This document shows positions 1-8,422 of a stretch of 64,000 nucleotides of DNA, piece after piece. The DNA is taken from positions 372,001 to 436,000 of the forward strand of contig JAHBYF010000001.1 in assembly GCA_019636095.1 (NCBI GenBank), given 5' to 3'. The translations under genes and the position numbers were made by a program. The number at the start of each line of letters is the position of its first letter. The stretch's first letter is position 1. Source of the DNA: Hyphomonadaceae bacterium (GTDB lineage: Bacteria; Pseudomonadota; Alphaproteobacteria; Caulobacterales; Aquidulcibacteraceae). The notes under the pieces are model-generated. The model saw only the letters and a program-made list of their open reading frames with translations. It made no database searches and was not told the origin of the DNA.

Positions 1-2
1 CC

Positions 3-1508
3 AACGGCTCCCGCCCATTCTTGTCCGTGTTGGGTGGCGAGAGCGTAACCTATGAGCAGCTAAATTCGGACGCACACCGCGCAGCTGGATTTCTTCATTC
101 GATTGGCGTGAAACGTGGCGACCGTGTCGCCATCATGATGCCGAACGATATCGACCTTGTGCGCACGTTCATGGGTGTGACCAGGCTCGGCGCCGTGGGC
201 GTAATGATCAACACCGAGCTAACCCACGGCTTTCTCGCTCATCCGTTGTTGGATTGCGAAGCGAAAGTCTTGGTGGTGCACGCGTCCTATCTTTTGCAAA
301 TTCTTGCTAGCAGAGCTTCTCTAGAGCGGCTTGGTCGCATGCTTGTCGTCGGTGGCAGCGCCGATTTCGAATGTTTCGATTGGCAGAGCGCGCCGCACAC
401 AGAAGTGCCCATGCCGCAAGCTCACGAAGCCGCTTGTATCATGTACACATCGGGAACGACGGGCGCGCCGAAGGGGGTGATCATGCCTCACGCGCACTGT
501 TTTCTCTTCGGTCTGGGCGTAGTCGAGCACACTGGCCTCAGCCAATCGGACCATTACTACATCGTGCTTCCACTCTTTCACGCCAACGGATTGCTGATGC
601 AGGTGGGTGCAACGATGATTGCGGGCGCATCAGCGAGCATTCGTCCGCGTTTTTCCGCCACTGCGTGGCTCGAGGATATCCGCAGTACGGGCGCGACGAT
701 CACCAATACGCTAGGCGCCGTGAGCGCTTTCGTTCTGAGCCAGCCATCGACCGCCGCTGACCGCGACCATCGCCTGCGCGTTATGTTAGCGGCGCCTAAC
801 GTGCCCGATCATGAGCGGCAATGGCACGAACGGTTTGGAGTTGCCGATGTGCTGGGAGGCTACGGTATGACTGAAGTCAATATTCCGCTCTACGGCGAAC
901 GTGGCAAGTCCAAGCCCGGCGCATGTGGAAGGGCGTACGCAGATCATTTCGAAGTGGAGATCCGAGATCCCGAGACCGATGAGCCTGTTGCACAAGGCGA
1001 AGTCGGCGAGATCATGGTGCGCCCGAAGACCGCTAATGCATTTATGGCTGGATACTACAATCTTCCTGACAAGACCGCGGAGGCTTGGCGAAATCTGTGG
1101 TTCCACACGGGTGACGCCGGGCGCATGGACGAAGAAGGGTACGTCACGTTTATCGATCGCATCAAGGACTGCATTCGCAGACGCGGCGAGAACATTTCTG
1201 CGCTCCAGTTGGAGACCGAGATCGCGCGGTGTCCGAGTATTCGCGAGGTCGCCGCATACGCCGTTCCATCTGAGCTTGCCGGCGGTGAGGATGAGATCAT
1301 GTTGGCTGTTGTCTCGGAGCTTCCTGAAGCTGCCGCGGCGTCCATCGCGAACTACGCTATCGCGCACTTGCCGCGCTTCATGTGGCCGCGATTTGTCGTT
1401 GTGCGTGACGCATTGGAGAAAACCGGGACCGGAAAAGTCAAGAAAGCTGACCTCCGAGCGCGTGGCGTTACTCCGGATACCATCGATCTGAGCGGTCACT
1501 ATCGCTGA
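3..1508 (+). CDS. Class I adenylate-forming acyl-CoA ligase (5' end outside window)
   Basis: ATP-dependent CoA ligase of the ANL superfamily: it activates a carboxylic acid as acyl-AMP, then forms the CoA thioester in the cytoplasm. The phosphate-binding signature YTSGTTGAPKGV lies near base 445, the A5 motif GYGMTE near 862, the hinge block WFHTGDAGRMDEEGY with IDRIKDCIRRRGENIS at about 1100-1200, and the C-terminal catalytic-lysine region KTGTGKVKK near 1425. Overall it resembles the CaiC/crotonobetaine-CoA ligase branch, but the substrate cannot be read from sequence. The frame stays open to the first in-frame codon of the window with no ribosome site, so the true start lies upstream; the TTG at 21 is not a convincing start. 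A noncoding repeat follows the stop. Confidence 0.9.
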   Translation, partial: NGSRPFLSVLGGESVTYEQLNSDAHRAAGFLHSIGVKRGDRVAIMMPNDIDLVRTFMGVTRLGAVGVMINTELTHGFLAHPLLDCEAKVLVVHASYLLQILASRASLERLGRMLVVGGSADFECFDWQSAPHTEVPMPQAHEAACIMYTSGTTGAPKGVIMPHAHCFLFGLGVVEHTGLSQSDHYYIVLPLFHANGLLMQVGATMIAGASASIRPRFSATAWLEDIRSTGATITNTLGAVSAFVLSQPSTAADRDHRLRVMLAAPNVPDHERQWHERFGVADVLGGYGMTEVNIPLYGERGKSKPGACGRAYADHFEVEIRDPETDEPVAQGEVGEIMVRPKTANAFMAGYYNLPDKTAEAWRNLWFHTGDAGRMDEEGYVTFIDRIKDCIRRRGENISALQLETEIARCPSIREVAAYAVPSELAGGEDEIMLAVVSELPEAAAASIANYAIAHLPRFMWPRFVVVRDALEKTGTGKVKKADLRARGVTPDTIDLSGHYR

Positions 1509-1589
1509 TGGCGAAGCCATCGCTCATGCGGACGACGTATTCGCCGCAGCAGTCAGGCCGGAATGGACCCTAAGAAGACGGTCGCTGCT

Positions 1590-1735
1590 CAGCGTTGAAG
1601 GCCAACAATCGGCGAACGTGGGCCGTTGCTGCGGTCGCTAAGCAATTGGCCGGGTTGGAGCGGGTAGGCCGGTCGCAGAATTTGTCGCTATGTCGTGCCG
1701 TGGCCCAAACCAGACGCTAGATCGCGGAAGCCATA
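1590..1735. repeat. Diverged dispersed repeat, copy A
   Basis: Noncoding stretch after the ligase gene, similar to the sequence after position 3137. Shared blocks include GTTGCTGCGG followed by CGCTAAG, GAGCGGGTAGGCC, and CTATGTCGTG then CGTGGCCC. By eye, identity with copy C is roughly two thirds over about 120 bases. It has no open reading frame or clear hairpin and looks like an old genome-wide repeat that collects behind genes. The whole gap 1509-1771 holds nothing else I can name. Confidence 0.5.
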
Positions 1736-1771
1736 TCGACTGAATGATCGCTGGCGGCGACAATACTGAGC

Positions 1772-1993
1772 ATGAGAAGCAAGTGGTTCAGGCGTGTAGC
1801 AATTGGCGTGTGCGCCATTTTCTTGCTCGGCACGCTTGCGGCCAATTTGCTGGCAATTCGCGCAGGTTCGCCATGGGTGGGCCGTAACTACTGGCACCAG
1901 CCAATCGATACCTGGGGCCAGCTTATCGTGCTGGTCTTCTTGATCGGCTTGGGTGGCTTTTGGCTTGCTCGCAATCGCGACTGGTGGCTCTGA
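1772..1993 (+). CDS. Small two-helix membrane protein, function unknown
   Basis: A 73-residue protein with a basic start (MRSKWFRR), one hydrophobic helix at about residues 8-28 and a second at about 49-66, ending in a short basic and aromatic tail (ARNRDWWL). The inside-positive ends suggest both termini face the cytoplasm. I do not recognise the family. Another copy of the noncoding repeat follows its stop. No strong Shine-Dalgarno is visible, so it is a plausible but unproven gene. Confidence 0.45.
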   Translation: MRSKWFRRVAIGVCAIFLLGTLAANLLAIRAGSPWVGRNYWHQPIDTWGQLIVLVFLIGLGGFWLARNRDWWL

Positions 1994-1994
1994 C

Positions 1995-2058
1995 GGAATG
2001 TCGCCTTCCGGCGAGAGCACGCCGTTGCTGCGGGCGTTAAGCGATTGACAGAAATGGA
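1995..2058. repeat. Diverged dispersed repeat, partial copy B
   Basis: Starts directly after the stop of the 73-residue protein gene. CCTTCCGGCGAGAGCACG then CGTTGCTGCGGGCGTTAAG matches the start of copy C (CTTTCGGCGACAACACG then CTATTGCTGCGAGTGCTAAG) base for base in most positions. It is shorter than copies A and C. Confidence 0.4.
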
Positions 2059-2109
2059 TCGACGGCGCCATCCACGAAGGTTATCGATCGGGGAAGAGGC
2101 CCGGGTAAA

Positions 2110-2592
2110 ATGCTGCGAGTGTTGCTGATCACGGTTGCGACGAGCGCTTGTGTTCATCCAGCGAGCCAAATGCACTCGCCACCGGACCTCAGCGCGCTCG
2201 ACCGCCAAGTAGTGCGACAAGTTTCCAGAATGGGAGACCTGAGTGGGTACAATCGATACTACGCGAGAGTTCGATTTTCGGACCGGGATGTCTTCAAGGT
2301 CATTCTAATCGATCGAAATAGCTGGGGCACTTACACCCGAGGCGCAGCGCCCATATCCGGCACGGCGGGCGCGTATGTGATGACCGCTGATGCGTTGCCG
2401 CAGATCGGAGACGGCGCGGGCTGCACTGTGATAACCGCGTTGATAGACCCCGCCACTATGCGCTTTGTGCCGACTGTGTGGATCCCTGGTCCGCTAGGTG
2501 GGGAAGATTTGGGCCTGACGATCACGTGCAACAGCGAGACACCTCTCGTCACTCCGCCTGAATATGGACATCGGGGTCCACCTGAGCCGTGA
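2110..2592 (+). CDS. Predicted lipoprotein, function unknown
   Basis: A 160-residue protein. The N-terminus MLRVLLITVATSAC has a short hydrophobic core and a lipobox-like end (ATSAC), so it is probably lipid-anchored after Cys14. The rest is soluble, with two further cysteines (GAGCTV and ITCNS) that could form a periplasmic disulfide. I see no family motif. It is flanked by other small exported-protein genes on the same strand with about 120 bp gaps, so there is no tight operon. Confidence 0.6.
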   Translation: MLRVLLITVATSACVHPASQMHSPPDLSALDRQVVRQVSRMGDLSGYNRYYARVRFSDRDVFKVILIDRNSWGTYTRGAAPISGTAGAYVMTADALPQIGDGAGCTVITALIDPATMRFVPTVWIPGPLGGEDLGLTITCNSETPLVTPPEYGHRGPPEP

Positions 2593-2711
2593 GCGTCAGT
2601 TGTCGGCGAGATCGAGCCGCATCTGGGGCCCTGGCGCGACCGACCGCGTTCGACGGACCTCGACGCTCAGCGAGGTTGAATCTACAATTAGGTCCATCAT
2701 AGGGGAGCGGG

Positions 2712-3137
2712 ATGGTGCGTACTATCGCAGTGCTGGCTCTTGCAGCGCTCGTCTCGACTGCGAATGCGCAGGCGCCTTCAATCGTTGATACGGACATGGC
2801 CGCATTCTGCGCGAGCGCTCGCCAGACGGCGGAGCTGTCTTCGATTTATCCAGGGGCGCTGGGAAGAGGACGCAGTGGGCAAGCGGTGGTTGACTGCTCG
2901 ATCGCAGAGACCGGCCGGCTGTCATCGTGTCGCATTGCGGAGGAGCGTCCGGCGCGACGAGGTTTTGCTGAAAGCGCTCTCAAGGTGGCGTGTCGTGTGG
3001 CTGTTCCCATGAGTGGTGGCCAAGTGGACACCGCTGCGATGCCGGGGGACTCTGGCGTCTACGCCGATCAAGAAGGTCGATCACGCTTGCGCTTGACCGT
3101 TCGCTTCAATGGACGAGGCGGCCTAGTCGGCCCTTGA
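2712..3137 (+). CDS. Exported protein resembling a TonB C-terminal domain
   Basis: A 141-residue protein with a cleavable signal peptide (about residues 1-19, ending ANA-Q). The central part, with QAVVDCSIAETGRLSSCRI then GFAESALKVA, has the pattern of the TonB C-terminal fold (a strand ending in variable-phase Gly, then a helix with aligned Ala). Stand-alone periplasmic versions are common in Caulobacter relatives. GGGGAGCGG lies just upstream of the ATG. Its end overlaps the antisense read-through tail of the hemN pseudogene. The domain call is from pattern only. Confidence 0.6.
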   Translation: MVRTIAVLALAALVSTANAQAPSIVDTDMAAFCASARQTAELSSIYPGALGRGRSGQAVVDCSIAETGRLSSCRIAEERPARRGFAESALKVACRVAVPMSGGQVDTAAMPGDSGVYADQEGRSRLRLTVRFNGRGGLVGP

Positions 3138-4678
3138 GACCTAACGGCGGCTTTCGGCGACAACACGCTATTGCTGCGAGTGCTAAGTCACTGACCGCAA
3201 CGGAGAGAGTAGGCCCGTCGCGAAAATCTCGGCTATGTCGTGTCGTGGCCCGGTCGAGACGGTGGAGCGCGGCCGGTTTTTCGGCTGTCTTGAGACTCAC
3301 ATCTGCCACTGGCGCAATCCATCGAAACCCCGATGAAACTGAGAAAGCTGTGCGCACAGCCCGCCGCGGCGTGCCGCTTGAGCCTGCATACGCATCGAAG
3401 GCCATCGCCACTATGCGGCAGAGCGGTCGCGCCTCAGGGCTTAGCTCGACGCGATCGCCTTCAACACGGAGGGCGCCCCGCTCAATCATCGGTGCGAGCG
3501 TTGCGAGTTCTGACGCACACTCCTGGGCGCCGCCGAGTGCAGTCAAGTCGCCTACAAAGTTGCACATGATCTGCTCGATCAGGCGCCGCCGGACCCGATC
3601 ATCGCCCGTAAGTCTATGACCTCGAACGGTGGCAAATTCGCCGGAGGCAATTGCCTCACGCCATGCACCGGGCTCAGACGCGTTCTGCGCGTAGCCATTC
3701 GGCAGCGTCGAAATCGCGGATGGCCCCATGCCGATGACTGCGCTGGGCCCGTCTGTAACATAGCCTTGAAAGGAGCGACGTAGGCGCGATTCCGCAGCAG
3801 CGCGCGCCAGGTCGTCCTCCGGTAATGCGAAGTGATCTATACCTATGGCGGTGTACCCTAGTGATTGCAGCATGCTGCGCGCGCACTCGGCTTGCCCAAG
3901 ACGTTCAGCCGCCACGGGAAGGCGAGTTTGATCGATCAGCCTTTGCCGCTTCTTGAACCAGGGCACTGTGCATAGCCAAACAGGGATATGCGGTTTGGTT
4001 TCATGGCTGCGACAAGGGCGATGGTGTCGCGTAAATCCCCAATCGTCTGATCGGGCAGGCCGTACATGAGATCGATGCTAATATCCATAAGCCGATGATT
4101 GCGCAGCAAGTCCACGGCGCGTTGAACAACCGCCGGCTGCTGCACTCTCCCGATGACCCGCTGCACGTGTTCGTTCAGGTCTTGCACGCCTAGTGACACA
4201 CGGTTCACGCCGGCTTCGCTCAATGTTCGAGCCATGTCCGCGCTGAACGTGCGGGGATCGATTTCGACGGCATGGCGCACAAGTCGCCTCAGGTCGAAAC
4301 GCTCTGATAGCTTCGCGACTAGGTGGGAGAACTGCTCCGGCGACAATATGTTCGGTGTGCCGCCGCCCCAGTGGATCTCCGTCACGCGCTTGCCGCCCAG
4401 CATGTCAGCGACAAGATCAATTTCAGCGTACACCGTCTCGACATAGGTGGCGATTGGCTCCGTGCGGCGTGCGGCGTAAGTGTTGCAGCCACAGTACCAG
4501 CATATGTCACGGCAATAGGGCACATGCAGATAGAGCGAGATCGCCGCGTCGGGCGGAGTTTCGCGGAGCCATGCGCCAAACTCAGCGTGATCCACGGCAG
4601 CCGTGAAATGGGGAGCGTAGGGTAGCTCGTGTAGCGCGGCGCTTGGCGTTCGGCGAAGGCAAGTAAGCTCGGATGCAT
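3106..4678 (-). pseudogene. hemN: Broken oxygen-independent coproporphyrinogen III dehydrogenase (hemN)
   Basis: HemN is a radical-SAM enzyme that makes protoporphyrinogen IX without oxygen. The 4Fe-4S motif CRDICWYC, the HWGGGTPN and DLMYGLP blocks and the C-terminal half (FKKRQRLI, SPEARPLCRIVAMAFDAY) are all present, but in different frames. The start MHPSLLAFAERQAPRYTSYPT at 4678 must shift frame near 4613 to reach APHFTAAV. A second one-base loss near 3950 breaks FGYA(H)VPWFKK: GCACAGTGCCC has one base fewer than a His-Val-Pro reading needs. The usual stop after the last HemN residues is also missing, so the frame runs about 80 codons further into repeat copy C. The start at 4678 is chosen because the longer frame begins inside the FNR box. 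Real decay and assembly errors cannot be separated here. Confidence 0.85.
3138..3265. repeat. Diverged dispersed repeat, copy C
   Basis: Begins at the stop of the 141-residue exported protein and matches copies A (1590-1735) and B (1995-2058). The antisense strand encodes the read-through tail of hemN, so the tail residues are probably translation of repeat DNA, not protein sequence under selection. Confidence 0.5.
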
Positions 4679-4710
4679 GAGCTCGCTTGGCTTTTGGGGC
4701 TATCGCCGCG

Positions 4711-4724
4711 TTGAGGTCGATCAA
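4711..4724. promoter_or_regulatory. FNR/FixK box between hemN and the 4773 gene
   Basis: TTGAG-GTCG-ATCAA matches the FNR/FixK consensus TTGAT-N4-ATCAA at 9 of 10 arm positions. It lies 40 bp from the hemN start (minus strand) and 55 bp from the start of the divergent gene at 4773, so it can serve either or both. The same half-site variant (TTGAG) is used in front of ccoN. The FixK gene lies 1 kb away. Confidence 0.75.
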
Positions 4725-4772
4725 GGCGCGATACGTGCGCTTGCGCAGACTTACGCAAATGGAGGCGTATTG

Positions 4773-5141
4773 ATGGAACTGCGAACGATTGTGATGCGAC
4801 TGGCGCGCAACCCAGGGTTTGCCGAAGGTGATCGCGACCGTGGCTATACGCTGATCGCGCCGCTGACGAGCGATGGCCTAATCGACGAAGCGGCGTGGCG
4901 TGACAGCAAGGCCGAGTGCACGGTTCGCGCGTTTGCGCCGGGCGAGCTAGCGCGCGAGGGACGTTTGGGGCGCCGCGGGCACAATTGGTTCTTTGACTAT
5001 GAGCGCGGCGAGACTGAGGATGATGAGCCTGTGTTCAAACTTGAACAGCACAAATTCATCGTTGGTGAATACGTCACAATCCGGGACGAGGGCGATACGC
5101 CGCTTGTCTATCGGGTAGACAGTGTTGAAGCGCGGCGCTGA
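4773..5141 (+). CDS. Conserved hypothetical protein of the low-oxygen cluster
   Basis: A 122-residue soluble protein. The ATG at 4773 is chosen over the longer frame from 4677 because GGAGG sits 8 bases upstream and the longer version would start before the FNR box. It has a regular, charged, cysteine-poor sequence with conserved-looking blocks GYTLIAPL, HNWFFDYERGE, DDEPVFKLEQHKF and GEYVTIRD. I recall similar unnamed proteins beside hemN/fnr genes in alphaproteobacteria, but I have no function to offer. It is divergent from hemN and probably induced under low oxygen through the shared box. Confidence 0.75.
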   Translation: MELRTIVMRLARNPGFAEGDRDRGYTLIAPLTSDGLIDEAAWRDSKAECTVRAFAPGELAREGRLGRRGHNWFFDYERGETEDDEPVFKLEQHKFIVGEYVTIRDEGDTPLVYRVDSVEARR

Positions 5142-5147
5142 AGCGGA

Positions 5148-5480
5148 TCAGTCTAGCGCTGGCGATTGGATTGACTGCAAATAGGCGACAAGCGCGTCGA
5201 CGTCCTCCGGCGCAAATTCAAACTGAGGCATGGCCGGATGGCCAACGCTAATGCCTTCAGCGAGCGCTTCCTCCAACGTATCAACGCGGTAGTTGGCTGA
5301 AAGCGTCCGAAACGGCGGCGCCTCGGGTGCATTGCTTTCGCCGGTCGGTCCGATGGCATGGCACGAGCTGCAATGTTGCTGAGCTAACGTCCGTCCGCGC
5401 TCCGTGGGCGCGCGCAGCGGCTCATGTGAGGCGCACGCGGCGAGAAAGGCGACGATCAGAAGGGCAAGAGCGAATCGCAT
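5148..5480 (-). CDS. Class I c-type cytochrome lipoprotein
   Basis: A 110-residue monohaem cytochrome c. The N-terminus ends in the lipobox LAAC (Cys16), so the protein should be anchored to a membrane on the periplasmic side. The haem site is CSSCH near residue 37, and GHPAMPQF supplies the likely axial methionine. It probably carries electrons in the periplasm. It lies 5 bp downstream of fixK on the same strand and could be co-transcribed with it, which fits a role in microaerobic respiration. Confidence 0.88.
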   Translation of the reverse strand: MRFALALLIVAFLAACASHEPLRAPTERGRTLAQQHCSSCHAIGPTGESNAPEAPPFRTLSANYRVDTLEEALAEGISVGHPAMPQFEFAPEDVDALVAYLQSIQSPALD

Positions 5481-5485
5481 GTTTC

Positions 5486-6157
5486 TTAGGCAGCCTCAAG
5501 CAGTTCCAGGGCGCAGCGATCGCGTACCACCACGTGACGTGAACTCGGAAGAGCGATCGTGTGATCGCGTTCCATTTGCGTGAAGGCCCGTGAGACAGTT
5601 TCAATTGTAAGCGCGAGGTAGTCGGCGATGTCGGCGCGCGACATGGGAAGATCAATCTCACACTGCGCTGTTACACGATCAGCGAGCTTCAGCAAAAAAG
5701 CAGCGACGCGCTCACCGGCGCCCTTGCGGCCCAAAACCAGGGCATGCTCCTGCGCGTTTTGTAGTTGGCGCTGCATCATCCCGATTACGGCCTGCGCCGC
5801 TGATGCATCTTGCTTGGCGGCGGTATCGATCAATGAACGACGAACAAGCGAGAGATCGCAATCGGCTACTGCTTCAGCCGAAAGGGTGTGCTGCTTGCCG
5901 CATTCCAAACCGAAGACATCGCCCGGCAGATAGAAGTTGAGAATTTGCCGCCGACCGTCGCTTGAGAAACGAATCGTACGGACAGCGCCAGTGACGACTC
6001 GATAAACATATTCCGCATCTTCGCCCTCGCCGAACACTTCCTCGTTGCGACGGAAATGCACGCGCGTGCCCTGCAGGACCAAGCCTGGGCCGAGGGCGAT
6101 GGAATCTGACACCTGCCTCGGCGGCCCACCCAACGTTTCGATTCCGAGATCGCGCAT
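5486..6157 (-). CDS. fixK: Crp/Fnr-family transcription regulator, FixK type
   Basis: A 223-residue regulator with an N-terminal cyclic-nucleotide-binding-like barrel (about residues 25-140) and a C-terminal winged helix. The recognition helix holds E186-T-V-S189-R190, the E-x2-S-R set of the FNR class, which reads TTGAT-N4-ATCAA. No N-terminal cysteine cluster is present, so it should not carry an FNR iron-sulfur cluster; this points to FixK, whose level is set by FixLJ. The ATG at 6157 is chosen because AGGAGAG lies just upstream; the longer frame adds 54 unlikely residues across the promoter. It is divergent from fixL with FixJ-like sites between them, and is likely the regulator for the TTGAN-N4-ATCAA boxes in this window. 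Confidence 0.88.
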   Translation of the reverse strand: MRDLGIETLGGPPRQVSDSIALGPGLVLQGTRVHFRRNEEVFGEGEDAEYVYRVVTGAVRTIRFSSDGRRQILNFYLPGDVFGLECGKQHTLSAEAVADCDLSLVRRSLIDTAAKQDASAAQAVIGMMQRQLQNAQEHALVLGRKGAGERVAAFLLKLADRVTAQCEIDLPMSRADIADYLALTIETVSRAFTQMERDHTIALPSSRHVVVRDRCALELLEAA

Positions 6158-6197
6158 GGAAGCTCTCCTCTGGCGTTGGGGATACGCGTCGGGGAGC

Positions 6198-6238
6198 TGA
6201 GGGAAAATTCGGGTCGAACGCTTAAGGGAAAATACGTA
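6198..6238 (-). promoter_or_regulatory. Two FixJ-like sites in the fixK promoter
   Basis: Read on the minus strand toward fixK, 6238-6223 is TACGTATTTTCCCTTA. From memory, the in-vitro-selected FixJ site of Sinorhizobium is TAAGTAATTTCCCTTA; the match is 14 of 16. A weaker copy of the same block (ATTTTCCCTCA) lies at about 6213-6198, 25 bp downstream. This is the expected place for FixJ control of fixK. The consensus is recalled, not searched. Confidence 0.6.
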
Positions 6239-6308
6239 TTCCCTACGGCATGGGAACATAACGCATGGTCGCCTTGGCACTGGGCGGCCGCACGCTAAGC
6301 TGGTGACG

Positions 6309-7784
6309 ATGCCCGCCAACTTTCAACCCGCAATAAAAACATCCGAGATCCTCTCGCGCCTTGAACTCGTCCCCTATGGCGCAGTGGCGGCTGTCTCAAC
6401 GCTGGCGGCGCTCGTTGCCATGTTGGTGCGCCTGGTCGCGCCCGACACTCAAATCTTGTTTTTGTTTGCACCGGTCATTTGTGTCGCCGCTTTCCTTGGT
6501 GGTCTTGGGCCGGGTTTGACGGCCATGGCGTTGTCGGTAGGGGCGGGATATCTCATCGAACCGACGCAAGGCGCAGCGCTGTTCATCCTCGCGATCTTGG
6601 GCGCGGGGATCGCTATCGTTGGCGACAAGGTCTTCAGCGACCGGCGTGTGAAGGCGGACGCCTCGCGTGCATTGGTAGAGCGCGAAGCACACATTCTCTC
6701 CATTTATGACACGGCGCCGGACGCCCTAATTGTCATCGACGAGAACGGAGTCATTCAGTCGTATAGCGCCGCCGCGGAGCGCATGTTCGGCTGGTCGGCA
6801 TCCGAGGTGCTCGGTCACAACGTGAAGATGTTGATGCCGTCGCCCTTCCGCGCCCAGCACGATGGCTATGTCAACCGCTACCTGGACACAGGCGAGCGGC
6901 GCATCATTGGGATCGGCCGGATCGTCGTTGGCGAACGGAAAGACGGCTCGACGTTTCCAATGGAGCTTGCCGTAGGCGAAGTGCGTTCGGAGAGGGGGCG
7001 GGTCTTCACCGGATTTGTCCGCGATCTGACGGAGCGGCAGGCGACCGAAACACGCTTGCAAGAATTGCAATCCGAACTCGTTCACATGTCGCGGCTAAGT
7101 GCGATGGGTGAGATGGCGTCGGCTCTGGCGCACGAACTCAATCAACCACTCAGTGCAATCGCCAATTATCTCAGCGGCGCAAAGCGCCTTCTGGATCGTT
7201 CAGACATTCAAGAGCCTCGCGTCGGCGATGCGCTGGAGAAAGCGGCGGATCAGGCGCTGAGAGCTGGCGAAATTATCCGCCGCTTGCGCGACTTCCTCTC
7301 GCGCGGCGAGGGCGAACGGCGTGTCGAGAACCTCCCGAAATTGGTGCAAGAAGCGTGTGCATTGGCATTGGTTGGCGCCAAGGAGCACGGGGTCCGCGTC
7401 CGATACGCAATCGCTCTCGATGCCGACCTGGTCCTGGCTGATCGCGTGCAGATTCAGCAGGTCATCCTCAACCTGGTGCGCAATGCCATCGACGCCATGG
7501 TTGACCAGCCGGTGCGCGAGCTGACCGTCTCAACGGCCGCCATCAACGATAATATGGCGATGGTTTGCGTCGCAGACACGGGTCCGGGCGTAGAAAAGGC
7601 GGCGGCGGCCAAGCTTTTTCAGCCGTTCGTGACGACAAAGGCCAACGGTATGGGTGTCGGGCTCTCGATATCACGGACGATCATTGAGGCTCATGGTGGT
7701 CGGATATGGACCGAGCCCAACCCCGAGGGTGGCGCGACCTTCCGCTTCACGCTCCGCCTGGCACCAGAGGTGCGGGATGACTGA
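6309..7784 (+). CDS. fixL: Oxygen-sensing histidine kinase FixL
   Basis: About 491 residues. Four hydrophobic segments (roughly residues 22-105, KdpD/DUF4118-like) anchor it in the membrane. The PAS domain at about 125-240 carries the FixL haem pattern: His184 in QHDGYVNRY is the likely proximal haem ligand and Arg204 in IIGIGR the distal arginine that binds oxygen. The kinase core follows, with the phosphorylated His275 in ALAHELNQP, the N box [10 protein letters not shown] and glycine boxes DTGPGV and GVGLSI. Deoxy haem should activate the kinase, which phosphorylates FixJ. The start could be ATG 6309 or GTG 6303; neither has a strong ribosome site. Its end overlaps fixJ by 8 bp. Confidence 0.92.
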   Translation: MPANFQPAIKTSEILSRLELVPYGAVAAVSTLAALVAMLVRLVAPDTQILFLFAPVICVAAFLGGLGPGLTAMALSVGAGYLIEPTQGAALFILAILGAGIAIVGDKVFSDRRVKADASRALVEREAHILSIYDTAPDALIVIDENGVIQSYSAAAERMFGWSASEVLGHNVKMLMPSPFRAQHDGYVNRYLDTGERRIIGIGRIVVGERKDGSTFPMELAVGEVRSERGRVFTGFVRDLTERQATETRLQELQSELVHMSRLSAMGEMASALAHELNQPLSAIANYLSGAKRLLDRSDIQEPRVGDALEKAADQALRAGEIIRRLRDFLSRGEGERRVENLPKLVQEACALALVGAKEHGVRVRYAIALDADLVLADRVQIQQVILNLVRNAIDAMVDQPVRELTVSTAAINDNMAMVCVADTGPGVEKAAAAKLFQPFVTTKANGMGVGLSISRTIIEAHGGRIWTEPNPEGGATFRFTLRLAPEVRDD

Positions 7785-8385
7785 ACCGGTCGTGCATGTC
7801 GTCGATGATGATGGCCCGATGCGTGACTCAGTCGCCTTCTTGTTGGCCGCCGAAGGCATCGCGACGCGCGCTTATGAGAGCGCCGGCGCGCTGCTTGATC
7901 GGCGAGGCGAGCTAGAGTTCGGTTGCATCATTACCGATATCCGCATGCCAGGGATGAATGGGTTGGAGATGGTGCGAGAGCTCAAGCGTCTGGGCGTGCC
8001 GCATCCTGTTATCGTCCTGACTGGGCATGCGGACGTTTCGCTTGCTGTGCAGGCGATGAAAGCAGGCGTGGTGGAGTTTCTCGAGAAGCCGTTCGATCAC
8101 GAGGCGCTGGTGCGTGCGGTTCGTATGGGCCTCTCTCTGAGCGGAAGCGACGCGAGCCGCAAGCGTGAGCAGGCCGAGATCGCGGCGCGCGTTTCCCAAC
8201 TCACGGGCCGAGAGCGTGACGTGTTTGAGGCGATCGTCGCGGGAGACTCTAATAAGGCTGCCGCCATTCGCCTGGGCATCAGCCCCCGGACGGTCGAAAT
8301 CTACCGTGCCAATGTCATGACCAAAATGAACGCCAACACCCTTTCGGAGCTTGTCCGCATGGCTCTCCAGCTCGAGCAACACTGA
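7777..8385 (+). CDS. fixJ: Response regulator FixJ
   Basis: A 202-residue NarL/FixJ-type regulator. The receiver spans about residues 4-120 with acidic pocket VVDDD, phosphorylated Asp54 ([12 protein letters not shown]) and Lys104 (FLEKPFD). A LuxR-type helix-turn-helix follows at about 138-200 ([22 protein letters not shown]). The ATG at 7777 overlaps the fixL stop, which indicates translational coupling; the longer frame from 7654 lies inside fixL and is discarded. Phosphorylated FixJ should activate fixK through the sites at 6198-6238. Confidence 0.93.
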   Translation: MTEPVVHVVDDDGPMRDSVAFLLAAEGIATRAYESAGALLDRRGELEFGCIITDIRMPGMNGLEMVRELKRLGVPHPVIVLTGHADVSLAVQAMKAGVVEFLEKPFDHEALVRAVRMGLSLSGSDASRKREQAEIAARVSQLTGRERDVFEAIVAGDSNKAAAIRLGISPRTVEIYRANVMTKMNANTLSELVRMALQLEQH

Positions 8386-8422
8386 GGGCGCTTTGAGCCA
8401 AGTCAACGCAAGGCGTGCGCTT

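Noticed and set aside
786..1520. 244-codon minus-strand frame over the acyl-CoA ligase
   Set aside because: Antisense shadow; the plus-strand ligase has all ANL motifs.
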